Below are positions 16,469 through 25,526 of a DNA stretch of 64,000 nt, in pieces; the stretch's first letter is position 1, and each line of letters starts with the position of its first letter. Origin of the DNA: Prevotella sp. (GTDB taxonomy: Bacteria > Bacteroidota > Bacteroidia > Bacteroidales > Bacteroidaceae); the NCBI GenBank assembly GCA_017413085.1, contig JAFPVC010000003.1, forward strand, positions 1 through 64,000. The letters are read 5' to 3'. Both the position numbers and the translations under genes were made by a program. The notes beneath the pieces are model-generated. The model was not told where the DNA came from and searched no databases. It saw only the letters and a list, made by a program, of their open reading frames with translations.

Positions 16469-17701
16469 TTAGTATATAGTCGTTATCTTGGAACCAGGGT
16501 AGTAGTATGTGAGTATGTCGCTGTATGGTATGCCTCGCGCACCCATCACGGCAGCACCAATCTGGCACAGTCCCACGCCGTGTCCCCATCCGTGTCCGTT
16601 CAGCGTGAAGCGTGTGGGGTAGCCGTCGGCATCAGGGTTCTGCTCATGCACGGTGAAGTCCGAGCTGTATAGGTGTGACGGTGACAGCGTCTTGCGTATC
16701 TCCAACTCTTTGCCTACGGTCATAGTGTGCTTCTCGCCGTTGATGCGCAACAGTGATATGCGTCCGCTTTTACCTCGCTCCAGCGGCTCGAGCGAACGAA
16801 TGCGTCCGAAGTCTATACCAAGTTTCTCGCTGATGAGTGCCGACAGTTCCTGCTGCGTGTAGCTTACGTGCCAGTCGTAGAAATCCACTGTCTCCTGGTC
16901 GTAGTCGTTCAGCACTTCTGCAAGTATGCGCTCGTCCTGTGTGTTGCAGTATGGGTCGCGCACGCTCTTGAGGTATGGCTTTGTTATGTTGTCCCAGCAG
17001 TATTGGTATTCCTCAGTTATTCCGCCGCAGCATTTCGAGAAACGCGTGTCGCATATCTCTCCCTCAAACGTCAGTACCTCGCCGCGTGTATTGCTGACAG
17101 CTTCCACCACGTGGGGGTTAGAGGCATGTGTTATGCCCTGATAGCGCTGGCAATGGTCATCGGCGCATACATCGAACAGCGTGTGGTCCTCGCGGTCATA
17201 CCATTTTATTCTTTCGTTCTCGTTGTCTGCTGCAACGGTGTTCTTTCCTGCTTCACGCGGAGAATCAAGCAGGTTGAGCAACCACGACCTTGATATCACG
17301 GCATGGGCCTTGAGCAGTTCAAGGCTTGACGTGGCCGACATCTCGCTCGATATGACACTCTCCAGATACTGCTCCACGGGCAGTGTGTTGATGGCGCATA
17401 TCTTTTCGCCGTCAACTATCAGGTGCAGTTCGCCGACGAATGTCTGCGTCTGCTTGCGTTCCCAATGGAAGTTTACGCCTATCACCACGTCTTCCAGACT
17501 GAACGAGGCATTGTCTCCTGCTGGTGTGAACAGCAGTTCCTTGTATGACTGTCCCTGCCATGCGATGCTGCCGTTGGCATACGTCACTTCCTGTACTCCG
17601 CTAACCTCGCAACCGTTATGCAGGTATGTGCCGTTCAGCGTGAATCTGATGCTCTCGGCACTGACGATGCCTACGTTTACTTTCTTTTCCGTCGTGTTCA
17701 T
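16469..17701 (-). CDS. SpoIID/LytB domain protein
   Basis: The 410-residue protein contains the SpoIID/LytB core. EQYLESVISSEMSATSSLEL near residue 110 holds the conserved catalytic-type Glu, followed by LKAHAVISRSWLL. HGWGHGVGLCQIGA and YSDILTYYYPGSKI stand at the C terminus. SpoIID proteins are lytic transglycosylases acting on denuded peptidoglycan, and LytB enhances an amidase. The organism is not a sporulator, so a cell-wall role is inferred. No clear signal peptide is visible at the N terminus. Its start overlaps the DUF4922 gene's stop by four bases. Confidence 0.88.
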   Translation of the reverse strand: MNTTEKKVNVGIVSAESIRFTLNGTYLHNGCEVSGVQEVTYANGSIAWQGQSYKELLFTPAGDNASFSLEDVVIGVNFHWERKQTQTFVGELHLIVDGEKICAINTLPVEQYLESVISSEMSATSSLELLKAHAVISRSWLLNLLDSPREAGKNTVAADNENERIKWYDREDHTLFDVCADDHCQRYQGITHASNPHVVEAVSNTRGEVLTFEGEICDTRFSKCCGGITEEYQYCWDNITKPYLKSVRDPYCNTQDERILAEVLNDYDQETVDFYDWHVSYTQQELSALISEKLGIDFGRIRSLEPLERGKSGRISLLRINGEKHTMTVGKELEIRKTLSPSHLYSSDFTVHEQNPDADGYPTRFTLNGHGWGHGVGLCQIGAAVMGARGIPYSDILTYYYPGSKITTIY

Positions 17702-18576
17702 ATCTTGCTTATTATCTTTCTTACTTCTGTCTCTGTCATGCTGACCTCTTGCAGTATGCCAGAGGCAGTGTCTGCGTCAAGGTTGTTGAAGTCTTCTTCT
17801 TGCGGTGTGATGATGAGTCCACCCATGTCTAATGCTCCGGGACTGACCATTACACCCCTTGCATAGCAGTCGGGACGGTGCTTGCTGCGCAGGAATATCA
17901 GCGCTATCTGTTCTTTGTCCTCGCGCCAGCTTATCACGTTGACATCGTCGCCAACCTTGGGCAGTGATACGATGGGAGCATCACCTTTTACGACTATGAT
18001 TGGACACGCATATCCCTTGACCAACCCAATCATGGTCTTGTTTTCTTTGTCTTCTTTTATCCATTCTACGTCGTTGCGCCACATCTTCTGCACTGGCAGC
18101 AGTCCCGACGTTCCTGCCTGCAGGTGTGCATGGTCGGGAGCCGATGCTCCGCAGTGTGGGCCGTTGTAGAAAACCATCAGTGACGGGTCAAGGCGCAGCA
18201 ATATGCTGATATATCCCTCAAGCAACTCCAGTTTCTGTGGCTGGTGTTTCTGGAGCGGTATTGTGAAGTGCTTCGGCAGGATGGGGTAGGGGTTTACCAG
18301 CAGTTCCGCCATACCTAAGTCAAGTGTCAACTGTTCCGCTGGCCTGTTGGCGGCGCAGAGAAAACACGGACGCTTGGCAAGCACCGCCTTGTCGATGCTT
18401 GCGCCTGTCGACCTGATGCGTGCCGGGTTGTACTGCAGCAGCAGATTGCCCACCTGCCGTGTCTTCACTTTCTTCAAGTCCTCAAAACGCTCGCGTGCGG
18501 CAGGCCACAGTTTCAGTTGCTTGTCAAAGAAATCAACGAGAGTGTTCTCGCTTGTTGCAGTTTTTATCGTAGTCAT
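17698..18576 (-). CDS. DUF4922 protein, HIT-superfamily nucleotidyltransferase-like
   Basis: The 292-residue cytoplasmic protein has FLCAANRP near residue 75, VNPYPILPKHFTIPL near 100, and GPHCGASAPDHAHLQAG near 145. The last segment is a HAHLQ motif as in HIT/GalT-type and GDP-hexose phosphorylase-like enzymes. DUF4922 is the family I associate with this pattern. The reaction is unknown, but a sugar-nucleotide substrate is plausible because the next upstream gene is a GT2 glycosyltransferase. It overlaps the SpoIID gene by four bases and follows the glycosyltransferase by 12. Confidence 0.78.
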   Translation of the reverse strand: MTTIKTATSENTLVDFFDKQLKLWPAARERFEDLKKVKTRQVGNLLLQYNPARIRSTGASIDKAVLAKRPCFLCAANRPAEQLTLDLGMAELLVNPYPILPKHFTIPLQKHQPQKLELLEGYISILLRLDPSLMVFYNGPHCGASAPDHAHLQAGTSGLLPVQKMWRNDVEWIKEDKENKTMIGLVKGYACPIIVVKGDAPIVSLPKVGDDVNVISWREDKEQIALIFLRSKHRPDCYARGVMVSPGALDMGGLIITPQEEDFNNLDADTASGILQEVSMTETEVRKIISKI

Positions 18577-18588
18577 GTCTGCTTCCCT

Positions 18589-19914
18589 TTATTTCTTTTT
18601 TCTCGCCAGCAGTTCTATGGTGCGCAGGCTGTCCTTATAGTGGTTGTTGGCGTTGATGCGGTCTATGCTTAGTGCAGCATCGCTGTTGCCGCCCCAGCGG
18701 CGGCACAGATACAGTTCGTCGTAGATGCGCCCGATGCGGTGGTGGCGGCTGAACCACAGACCGAGTGCATAGTCCTCGCCGTAGCTTGTGTTGGGGAAAC
18801 CTACCTTGCGCAGCAGCGGCGTGAAGAAAGCACGTGGCGCCCCCAGTCCGTTTATGCGCAGTGCATTGTTGGGACCATTTTCATCCGTCCACTCGCGGTG
18901 GTCGATGATACCCGGCGGCAGGGTGTTAAGTTCAAAGTCGCACATGCGGTAAGAGCCTATCACCATGGCGGCGTGCTGTTCGTGGAAACAGTCTACTATG
19001 CGCTGCAGTGTATGTGGTGAGGAATACAGGTCGTCGGAGTCGAGCTGCACGGCGAAGCGTCCGCAGTGCTGACTGTAGACAGCCTCGTTCCAGCAACCGC
19101 CTATGCCGAGGTCGGTGCGCTCAGGGGTTATCACCTTTAATGAAGGATTAGAGAGTGAGCGCAGTATCTCGCCCGTTCCGTCGGTGGAGTGGTTGTCTAC
19201 CACGATTACGTTGAATGAGAATGTGGTCTGCTGTTCCAGCGCACTCTTCACTGCATCGGCAATGGTCTTGGCGCGGTTGTATACGGGTATGACAACCGAT
19301 GCCTCCACAGGGAAACTGCCTTCGCTGAAGTCTGGCTCCAGCCTGTGGGTCGTATCTACGGCCGCCCCTATGGCTTGCAGGTGTTCCGTGCATGCCCGTT
19401 CCATCTCTATCTGTACTTCGCGGTTGCGTGGGTTTACGTAGTCAAACTGCTTCTCGCCGCTCTTGCGTGTGTCGGTTTCCTCTTCCGTATAGAGGTATTC
19501 GTTCACGTGGAAAATCTGTCCGGTGCGCTGCATGTAGAGCCTCAGGGCATACACGCCGGCATATTCGTAGTCCGTTGGGTTGCCGATAAAGAAATCCTTC
19601 AGGGCACTGGTGCGTATGAGTAGCAGTCCGCCAAAATCGAAGTCATCGCGCAGTGCTCCCTCCTGCAGGTCTATGCAGGGGTGCGGCTCTCGCTTTCCAC
19701 CTGTCATGGCATAGTGGTCGGCATAGAGCATCAGTGCGCCTGTGGCGTCGGCTATTTGCTCCATGCGCTCCAGAACGTTCTGTCCCATTGAATAGTCGGT
19801 GGGCTTCACCGAAATGAGTGCATAGTCTGCAGTGCATGTGCCGGCTATGCTGCGCAGTGCCTTGGTCGAGACAACCGGCTGCAGTTGCTGTATTATTTCA
19901 ATCCTTGTGCTCAT
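18589..19914 (-). CDS. Family 2 glycosyltransferase with an extra N-terminal domain
   Basis: The 441-residue protein has a GT-A domain from about residue 205. Visible pieces are [40 protein letters not shown] and VQLDSDDLY with the metal-binding Asp residues. The first 200 residues ([25 protein letters not shown]) look like a second, degenerate nucleotide-sugar-type fold. It is cytoplasmic, without membrane helices. It is in one operon with the DUF4922 and SpoIID genes. The product glycan is unknown. Confidence 0.85.
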   Translation of the reverse strand: MSTRIEIIQQLQPVVSTKALRSIAGTCTADYALISVKPTDYSMGQNVLERMEQIADATGALMLYADHYAMTGGKREPHPCIDLQEGALRDDFDFGGLLLIRTSALKDFFIGNPTDYEYAGVYALRLYMQRTGQIFHVNEYLYTEEETDTRKSGEKQFDYVNPRNREVQIEMERACTEHLQAIGAAVDTTHRLEPDFSEGSFPVEASVVIPVYNRAKTIADAVKSALEQQTTFSFNVIVVDNHSTDGTGEILRSLSNPSLKVITPERTDLGIGGCWNEAVYSQHCGRFAVQLDSDDLYSSPHTLQRIVDCFHEQHAAMVIGSYRMCDFELNTLPPGIIDHREWTDENGPNNALRINGLGAPRAFFTPLLRKVGFPNTSYGEDYALGLWFSRHHRIGRIYDELYLCRRWGGNSDAALSIDRINANNHYKDSLRTIELLARKKK

Positions 19915-19959
19915 AGTGTGGTTTCTGTTGTTGGTGAATGGCGTAAATGCCTGTGACGG

Positions 19960-20955
19960 TTAAAGGTAGATACGCAGTCCACCCATGATGTCGAAGTGCC
20001 TTATGCCGTAAAAATTATATTTGCTCGTGTCGTATCCTTCGGGTCTTTTCAGTGGTAGGGTGAACGCGTTCATCTGCATACCGATGCCTAAGTGCTTGGC
20101 AATCCTGTATTCAGCGCCGAGTGCCACGTTTGCCCCCACCCTTGATTGTGTGTAGATGTACGCCATGTGTGGATTGTTTGTTTCTTCCTTGTAGTTGGCA
20201 TAGCCTATGCCGAGTGAGCCGTCAAATCGCCACTGGTTGTCGTATGTGGTATAGCCGAATACTATGCTGGGGCCGATATAGTTTATCTTCTGGCCGATGC
20301 CGTTGCCGAATGATGTGTCGTAGAACAGATAGTCTATGCCGAAGCCAAGCCCGGAATCCCACAGGTGCTGGTAGGAAGCATTCAGTCCGTAGCCGGCTCT
20401 TGAACGGTATGTTCCATACGGTGTCTGAAATTCAGAGGTAATCCATGACACGCCTGCGCTCAGCTTGACCACGTTTTTCGGATTATTCGCGCGTGTTTTC
20501 TGCTGACGGTCAATTTCCTCCTGATACAGTTCCCACAGTTCTGCGTCTTTCTTTTCTTCCATTTCGCGCAGTGATACTTGTGCGGTGTTCCTCACTATGC
20601 TGTCGGAAACGACATACATCGTTCCCCATATACGGTGGCATGTAGACCTTAAATCAGGGGCTTTGTGCTCGTCTATGTGCAGCGCGTTTGCTCCGTTCTC
20701 GGCTGCCTTCCTCACTGCCAGGGCCAGCATTGAGCCGTATTGGCAGTTGCGTGTAGGCGTGAAGCCGCCGTCGGTCACCTTCACCTTGCCTATGCGTCTC
20801 GCATCGTCAGGCATTATGTCCTTTGTTTCGTATATCACCACATCTGACGGTCGCTTCGCCGGCAGTGTCTCGTCCATTTCTGTTACCACCTTCGGTGCTG
20901 TGCTGCACCCTGTAAGCACGGCGGCGGTTAAGAATAAATATAGTAGTCTTGACAT
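19960..20955 (-). CDS. Lipoprotein with outer-membrane beta-barrel-like C terminus
   Basis: The 331-residue protein starts with a lipoprotein signal (LLYLFLTAAVLTGCS). Residues 20-120 contain conserved-looking DVVIYETKDIMPDDARRIG and GANALHIDEHKAPD. A charged linker (MEEKKDAELWELYQEEI) follows. From about 155 the protein shows alternating aromatic strands (YGLNASYQHLWDSGLGFGID, GPSIVFGYTTYD, FDIMGGLRIYL) as in small outer-membrane barrels. It is the first gene of the operon, with a promoter 23 bases upstream of the start codon. Function is unknown. Confidence 0.75.
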   Translation of the reverse strand: MSRLLYLFLTAAVLTGCSTAPKVVTEMDETLPAKRPSDVVIYETKDIMPDDARRIGKVKVTDGGFTPTRNCQYGSMLALAVRKAAENGANALHIDEHKAPDLRSTCHRIWGTMYVVSDSIVRNTAQVSLREMEEKKDAELWELYQEEIDRQQKTRANNPKNVVKLSAGVSWITSEFQTPYGTYRSRAGYGLNASYQHLWDSGLGFGIDYLFYDTSFGNGIGQKINYIGPSIVFGYTTYDNQWRFDGSLGIGYANYKEETNNPHMAYIYTQSRVGANVALGAEYRIAKHLGIGMQMNAFTLPLKRPEGYDTSKYNFYGIRHFDIMGGLRIYL

Positions 20956-20977
20956 TTTAAATTGGAAAATTAGAATG

Positions 20978-21008
20978 CAAAGTTACGAATTTTTCCGTTA
21001 CCAGCAAA
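20978..21008 (-). promoter_or_regulatory. Promoter of the five-gene minus operon
   Basis: On the minus strand TTTG at 21008-21005 is followed after 19 bases by TAACTTTG at 20985-20978. This is a full consensus promoter 23 bases before the start codon at 20955. Confidence 0.85.
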
Positions 21009-21042
21009 ATAAACTGTGAAAATTCTTCGGCTTGTAGTGTGC

Positions 21043-21405
21043 GGAATATGTGAACAAATGACGCATGGAAAAATAATGCGAAAGAGGTGTGAATAACTGT
21101 TAAATCAGTGCGTTTTCTGTTCCTTTGACTTGTGTTTTTATGCCTTTCGTTTGTAATCAGGTGCTGATTACAATGCTATTTGGGCCTTTTTGTTGTGTAA
21201 TTAACGTACAATTAGAGCGTAATTAGGCCCTAATTACAATGTAATCAAGGCCTAATTACTTGAAGAGGATGGTCTGGATTTTGGTTTAACCGTTGTAAGG
21301 TATTGATATAGATGTGTTTAGTATGGATTCAAATCCTCGCGATATTTGGGGGCAAAAATGAGTTTCGTGATTTTTATCGCAAGGAAATGCAATTTTATTA
21401 CACGT
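21043..21405 (+). repeat. Dispersed palindrome-cluster element, copy A
   Basis: The left edge (21043-21068) is a 26-base sequence identical to 46392-46417. The centre, 21150-21260, is a chain of TAATCAGG/CCTGATTA-like units (TAATCAGGTGCTGATTA, AATTAGGCCCTAATTA, TAATCAAGGCCTAATTA). The right part, from GATATTTGGGGGCAAAAATG to TTATCGCAAGGAAATGCAA, aligns with 46711-46761. It has no reading frame. It occupies most of the gap between the divergent operons at 20955 and 21699. Confidence 0.8.
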
Positions 21406-21550
21406 TCTTGTGTGTTGGGAAGGGGCTGAAATTAACCATCAAGTGCAACTGAATAGGTTAAAAGTTCTTAACTGAAGTTATTTTTGTGTAATTTTATTAA
21501 CAGAAATAAAGATTTAACATATATAATTAGGTGGAATGAAAAAAAAGTCG

Positions 21551-21558
21551 TACCTTTG
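21551..21558 (+). promoter_or_regulatory. -7 box of the str operon
   Basis: TACCTTTG matches the TAnnTTTG consensus. No TTTG is seen 19-20 bases upstream. The leader to rpsL is about 130 bases and has no recognised structure. Confidence 0.6.
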
Positions 21559-21698
21559 CACCCGATTTTCGTCTGCAACATAGGTTGCCGGACGTAATGT
21601 CACGTATGTCGGTACGCACAGCACCCGTAGCATACACCTTATTATATATAACGAATATAAATAAAACAAAATAATAATAACAAAAAACAACAAGAAAA

Positions 21699-22082
21699 AT
21701 GCCTACAATTCAACAATTGGTAAGAAAAGGCAGAAAGGTACTTGTAGACAAGAGCAAGTCACCAGCTTTGGACTCATGTCCTCAGCGTCGTGGTGTGTGC
21801 GTGCGTGTGTATACAACTACCCCTAAGAAGCCTAACTCGGCTATGCGTAAGGTAGCCCGTGTTCGTCTGACGAACTCAAAAGAAGTGAACTCTTACATCC
21901 CAGGAGAAGGACACAACCTGCAGGAGCACTCTATCGTGCTCGTTCGTGGCGGTCGTGTGAAGGACCTCCCAGGTGTACGTTATCACATCGTTCGCGGTAC
22001 TCTCGATACCGCTGGCGTTGCTAACCGCACTCAGCGCCGTTCTAAGTACGGTGCTAAGCGTCCTAAGGTAGCAAAGAAGTAA
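21699..22082 (+). CDS. rpsL: Small subunit ribosomal protein uS12
   Basis: The 127-residue protein starts [15 protein letters not shown] and contains [17 protein letters not shown] and [16 protein letters not shown], the decoding-centre loops of S12. The lysines where streptomycin-resistance substitutions arise (in PKKPNSA and GRVKDLPG) are both wild type. It is the first gene of the str operon. The start is preceded by an A-rich stretch rather than a Shine-Dalgarno sequence. Confidence 0.98.
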   Translation: MPTIQQLVRKGRKVLVDKSKSPALDSCPQRRGVCVRVYTTTPKKPNSAMRKVARVRLTNSKEVNSYIPGEGHNLQEHSIVLVRGGRVKDLPGVRYHIVRGTLDTAGVANRTQRRSKYGAKRPKVAKK

Positions 22083-22098
22083 GAATTTAATTAGGAAT

Positions 22099-22178
22099 TA
22101 AGAATTAAGAATTAAGAATTGGCTGGCAGTGACCGGAATGTTTTTGTAAATCTTAATTCTTAACTCTTAATTCTTAAC
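22099..22178 (+). repeat. Inverted repeat of AATTAAG units between rpsL and rpsG
   Basis: A 23-base arm of three AATTAAG-type units at 22099-22121 is complementary, with one mismatch, to 22156-22178. The loop is 34 bases. It forms a long AT-only hairpin inside the str operon transcript. No T-run follows, so it is more likely a transcript structure or a simple-sequence insertion than a terminator. Confidence 0.75.
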
Positions 22179-22260
22179 TAAAAAACGGTTGAGTAAATGC
22201 TTCGGTGGGAGCGTTGAAGACCAAAACAAAGACAACCCAATTTTTTTTTCAAAACAAAAA

Positions 22261-22737
22261 ATGAGAAAAGCAAAACCAAAGAAGCGCGTGATCCTTCCGG
22301 ATCCAGTGTTCAACGACACAAAGGTGTCAAAGTTCGTTAACCATCTCATGTTTGATGGTAAGAAAAACATTTCCTACGAGATTTTCTATGAAGCCCTCGA
22401 GACTGTTGGTGAGAAGATGAAGAGCGAAGAGAAGCCAGCTCTCGAGATTTGGAAGCAGGCCCTCGACAACATCACTCCACACGTTGAGGTTAAGAGCCGT
22501 CGTATCGGTGGTGCTACCTTCCAGGTGCCTACTGAGATTCGTCCTGACCGTCGTGAGTCAGTGTCAATGAAGAACATGATTGCCTTCGCTCGCAAGCGCG
22601 GTGGCAAGGGCATGGCCGACAAGCTCGCTGCTGAGATTATGGACGCATACAACAACCAGGGTGGTGCCTTCAAGCGTAAGGAGGATATGCACCGCATGGC
22701 TGAGGCTAACCGTGCATTCGCACATTTCCGTTTCTAA
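22261..22737 (+). CDS. rpsG: Small subunit ribosomal protein uS7
   Basis: The 158-residue protein starts at ATG 22261 ([19 protein letters not shown]). An in-frame extension to 22189 does not resemble S7. Typical S7 segments are [32 protein letters not shown] and [20 protein letters not shown]. It is the second gene of the operon, 178 bases after rpsL. Confidence 0.98.
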   Translation: MRKAKPKKRVILPDPVFNDTKVSKFVNHLMFDGKKNISYEIFYEALETVGEKMKSEEKPALEIWKQALDNITPHVEVKSRRIGGATFQVPTEIRPDRRESVSMKNMIAFARKRGGKGMADKLAAEIMDAYNNQGGAFKRKEDMHRMAEANRAFAHFRF

Positions 22738-22762
22738 TCTAAATTAAGGAGGAAAATAAGAA

Positions 22763-24880
22763 ATGGCTAAGCACGATTTGCATTTGACTCGTAACATCGG
22801 TATCATGGCTCACATCGATGCCGGTAAGACAACAACCTCTGAGCGTATCCTCTTCTACACTGGTAAGACTCACAAAATCGGTGAGGTGCACGAGGGTGGC
22901 GCTACAATGGACTGGATGGAGCAGGAGCAGGAGCGTGGTATCACTATCACATCTGCTGCTACAACTTGTTTTTGGAACTATGAGGGAAAGCAGTACAAGA
23001 TTAACCTCATCGACACTCCGGGACACGTTGACTTCACCGCTGAGGTGGAGCGCTCGCTGCGCGTACTTGACGGTGCCGTGGCTACATACTGTGCAGTAGG
23101 TGGCGTTGAGCCACAGTCTGAGACTGTATGGCGCCAGGCTGACAAGTATAACGTTCCTCGTATCGGCTACGTGAACAAGATGGACCGTTCTGGTGCAAAC
23201 TTCTTCGACGTGGTTCAGCAGATGAAGGACGTTCTGGGTGCTAACCCAATTCCTCTCTGTGTGCCAATAGGTGCAGAGGAGAACTTCAAGGGTCTTGTTG
23301 ACCTCATCAAGATGAAGGCCATCCTGTGGCACGATGAGACTATGGGTGCTGACTATGATGTCGAGGAAATTCCTGCTGACCTCGTTGACGAGTGCAACGA
23401 GTGGCGCGACAAGCTCCTTGAGTCTGCAGCTAACTTCGACGATTCTCTCATGGAGAAGTACTTCGAGGATCCTTCTACCATCACTGAGGAGGAAATCATC
23501 AAGGCTATCCGCAAGGGTACCATTGCTCTGGAGTGCGTTCCTATGCTCTGTGGTTCTTCATTCAAGAACAAGGGCGTGCAGACCATGCTCGACTACGTTT
23601 GTGCTCTGCTGCCTTCTCCAATGGATACAGAGAACATCGTTGGTACCAACCCTGACACAGAGGAAGAGGAGGATCGTAAGCCTTCTGAGGACGAGCCAAC
23701 ATCAGCTCTCGCATTCAAGATTGCTACCGACCCATACGTTGGCCGTCTGGTATTCTTCCGCGTTTACTCAGGTAAGATCACCGCCGGTTCATACGTTTAC
23801 AACCCACGCTCTGGTAAGAAGGAGCGCGTGAGCCGTCTGTTCCAGATGCACTCTAACAAGCAGAATCCTGTTGAGGAGATCGCAGCTGGTGATATAGGTT
23901 CTGGCGTAGGTTTCAAGGACATCCGCACTGGTGATACCCTCTGCTCAGAGGACAAGCCAATCGTACTGGAGTCTATGACCTTCCCTGACACCGTTATCTC
24001 TATCGCCGTTGAGCCTAAGTCACAGGCCGACATCGCTAAGCTTGACAACGGTCTTGCTAAGCTCGCCGAGGAGGACCCAACATTCACCGTACGTACCGAC
24101 GAGCAGTCTGGTCAGACCGTCATCTCTGGTATGGGTGAGCTTCACCTCGACATCATCATCGACCGTCTGAAGCGTGAGTTCAAGGTAGAGTGTAACCAGG
24201 GTAAGCCACAGGTTAACTATAAAGAGGCTATCACTCAGGAGGTCAACCTCCGCGAGGTATATAAGAAGCAGTCTGGTGGTCGCGGTAAGTTCGCTGACAT
24301 CATCGTCAACATCGGTCCTAAGGATCCTGACTACACCGAGGGCGACCTGCAGTTCATCAACGAGGTTAAGGGCGGTAACGTGCCTAAGGAGTTCATCCCT
24401 GCAGTGCAGAAGGGCTTCGAGGACTGCCTCAAGAGCGGTGTGCTCGGCGGCTATCCTGTAACAGGCCTGAAGGTTACTCTGCTCGACGGTAGCTTCCACC
24501 CAGTTGACTCTGACCAGCTCTCATTCGAGCTTGCAGCTCGCAACGCCTTCAAAAACGCATGTCCTAAGGCAGGTCCTTGCCTCATGGAGCCTATCATGAA
24601 GGTAGAGGTTGTTACACCGGAGGAGAACATGGGTGACGTTATCGGCGACTTGAACAAGCGTCGTGGTATGGTTCAGGGCATGGAAGAGGCTCGCAGCGGT
24701 GCACGCATCGTGAAGGCTATGGTTCCATTGGCAGAGATGTTCGGTTATGTAACCGCTCTGCGTACCATCACTTCTGGTCGCGCCACTTCTTCTATGGAGT
24801 ACGATCACCATGAGCCTGTATCAGCATCTATCGCCAAGACTATCCTTGAGGAAGCAGGCGGTCGCGCTGACCTCGTGTAA
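22763..24880 (+). CDS. fusA: Translation elongation factor G
   Basis: The 705-residue translocase has G1 [15 protein letters not shown]3 [14 protein letters not shown]4 NKMDRSG, and domain II-V segments including [11 protein letters not shown] and [20 protein letters not shown]. Length is normal. An unusually clear AAGGAGG stands ten bases before the ATG, which is rare in this phylum. It follows rpsG by 25 bases. Confidence 0.98.
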   Translation: MAKHDLHLTRNIGIMAHIDAGKTTTSERILFYTGKTHKIGEVHEGGATMDWMEQEQERGITITSAATTCFWNYEGKQYKINLIDTPGHVDFTAEVERSLRVLDGAVATYCAVGGVEPQSETVWRQADKYNVPRIGYVNKMDRSGANFFDVVQQMKDVLGANPIPLCVPIGAEENFKGLVDLIKMKAILWHDETMGADYDVEEIPADLVDECNEWRDKLLESAANFDDSLMEKYFEDPSTITEEEIIKAIRKGTIALECVPMLCGSSFKNKGVQTMLDYVCALLPSPMDTENIVGTNPDTEEEEDRKPSEDEPTSALAFKIATDPYVGRLVFFRVYSGKITAGSYVYNPRSGKKERVSRLFQMHSNKQNPVEEIAAGDIGSGVGFKDIRTGDTLCSEDKPIVLESMTFPDTVISIAVEPKSQADIAKLDNGLAKLAEEDPTFTVRTDEQSGQTVISGMGELHLDIIIDRLKREFKVECNQGKPQVNYKEAITQEVNLREVYKKQSGGRGKFADIIVNIGPKDPDYTEGDLQFINEVKGGNVPKEFIPAVQKGFEDCLKSGVLGGYPVTGLKVTLLDGSFHPVDSDQLSFELAARNAFKNACPKAGPCLMEPIMKVEVVTPEENMGDVIGDLNKRRGMVQGMEEARSGARIVKAMVPLAEMFGYVTALRTITSGRATSSMEYDHHEPVSASIAKTILEEAGGRADLV

Positions 24881-24899
24881 TAAAACCAAGCAAATAGAA

Positions 24900-24940
24900 G
24901 ACAGGGCATGTGAGCAAATGACTCTTTACATGCTCCTGTC
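24900..24940 (+). other. Intercistronic hairpin between fusA and rpsJ
   Basis: GACAGGGCATGT at 24900-24911 pairs with ACATGCTCCTGTC at 24928-24940, giving a 12-bp stem with one bulged base. There is no T-run. It could be an attenuator or a processing site that separates rpsJ from fusA expression. Confidence 0.55.
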
Positions 24941-24979
24941 ACTATTAAATAAAATTCATCAATAAAAACATTAATTAAA

Positions 24980-25285
24980 ATGAGTCAGAAAATCCGTATC
25001 AAGCTGAAGTCATACGACCACACACTCGTTGACAAGTCAGCAGAGAAAATCGTTAAGGCCGTCAAGGCTACAGGTGCAATCGTAAGTGGTCCTATTCCAC
25101 TCCCAACGCACAAGCGCATCTACACAGTGAACCGCTCTACCTTCGTCAACAAGAAGAGCCGCGAGCAGTTCCAACTCTCAGACTACAAGCGTCTGATTGA
25201 CATCTACTCTTCTACCACGAAGACCATCGACGCTCTCATGAAGCTCGACCTTCCTTCAGGTGTAGAGGTAGAAATCAAGGTGTAG
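24980..25285 (+). CDS. rpsJ: Small subunit ribosomal protein uS10
   Basis: The 101-residue protein starts [20 protein letters not shown] and has [19 protein letters not shown] and a C-terminal [13 protein letters not shown], all typical of S10. It is the last gene of the str operon here. A terminator follows within 75 bases, and rplC, which follows rpsJ in related genomes as I recall, is not in the window. Confidence 0.97.
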   Translation: MSQKIRIKLKSYDHTLVDKSAEKIVKAVKATGAIVSGPIPLPTHKRIYTVNRSTFVNKKSREQFQLSDYKRLIDIYSSTTKTIDALMKLDLPSGVEVEIKV

Positions 25286-25317
25286 TTTCCCGCAGCCTTG
25301 ATGCTGACATAAAGATT

Positions 25318-25361
25318 AAGCCAGACATTCGGCATTGTTGCCTGATGTCTGGCTTTTTTTT
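25318..25361 (+). terminator. Intrinsic terminator after rpsJ
   Basis: AAGCCAGACATTCGGCA, a four-base loop, then TGCCTGATGTCTGGCTT followed by a T-run. The stem has one mismatch. A near-identical copy lies at 26922-26966. Confidence 0.92.
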
Positions 25362-25418
25362 GTATCCTGTCATTAGCCGGCAAATGTGTGCGCATAGGAA
25401 AAGAATAACGCACAAAAG

Positions 25419-25450
25419 TTATAAAGTAGAATTATTATAAAGTAGAATTA
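25419..25450 (+). repeat. Perfect 16-bp tandem duplication upstream of the second ATPase gene
   Basis: TTATAAAGTAGAATTA at 25419-25434 is repeated without change at 25435-25450. It ends 23 bases before the -33 box of the ATPase promoter, so an operator role is possible. Confidence 0.85.
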
Positions 25451-25473
25451 TATTCTTAAAAATATCTAAAAGA

Positions 25474-25505
25474 TTTGGATAGTTGAATGAAACAGAGTAA
25501 CTTTG
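25474..25505 (+). promoter_or_regulatory. Promoter of the AAA/DUF234 ATPase gene
   Basis: TTTG at 25474-25477, 20 bases, then TAACTTTG at 25498-25505. The TTG within the -7 box could be read as an in-frame start but lies upstream of the transcription start, so the ATG at 25527 is the real start. Confidence 0.85.
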
Positions 25506-25526
25506 CGACATAAAAATATACGTAGT

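Noticed and set aside
16458..16589. N-terminal extension of the SGNH esterase frame
   Set aside because: It overlaps the SpoIID gene and lacks signal character; the ATG at 16457 begins a clean signal peptide.
25503..25526. Upstream TTG start for the second ATPase
   Set aside because: The TTG is part of the -7 promoter box and would not be transcribed.
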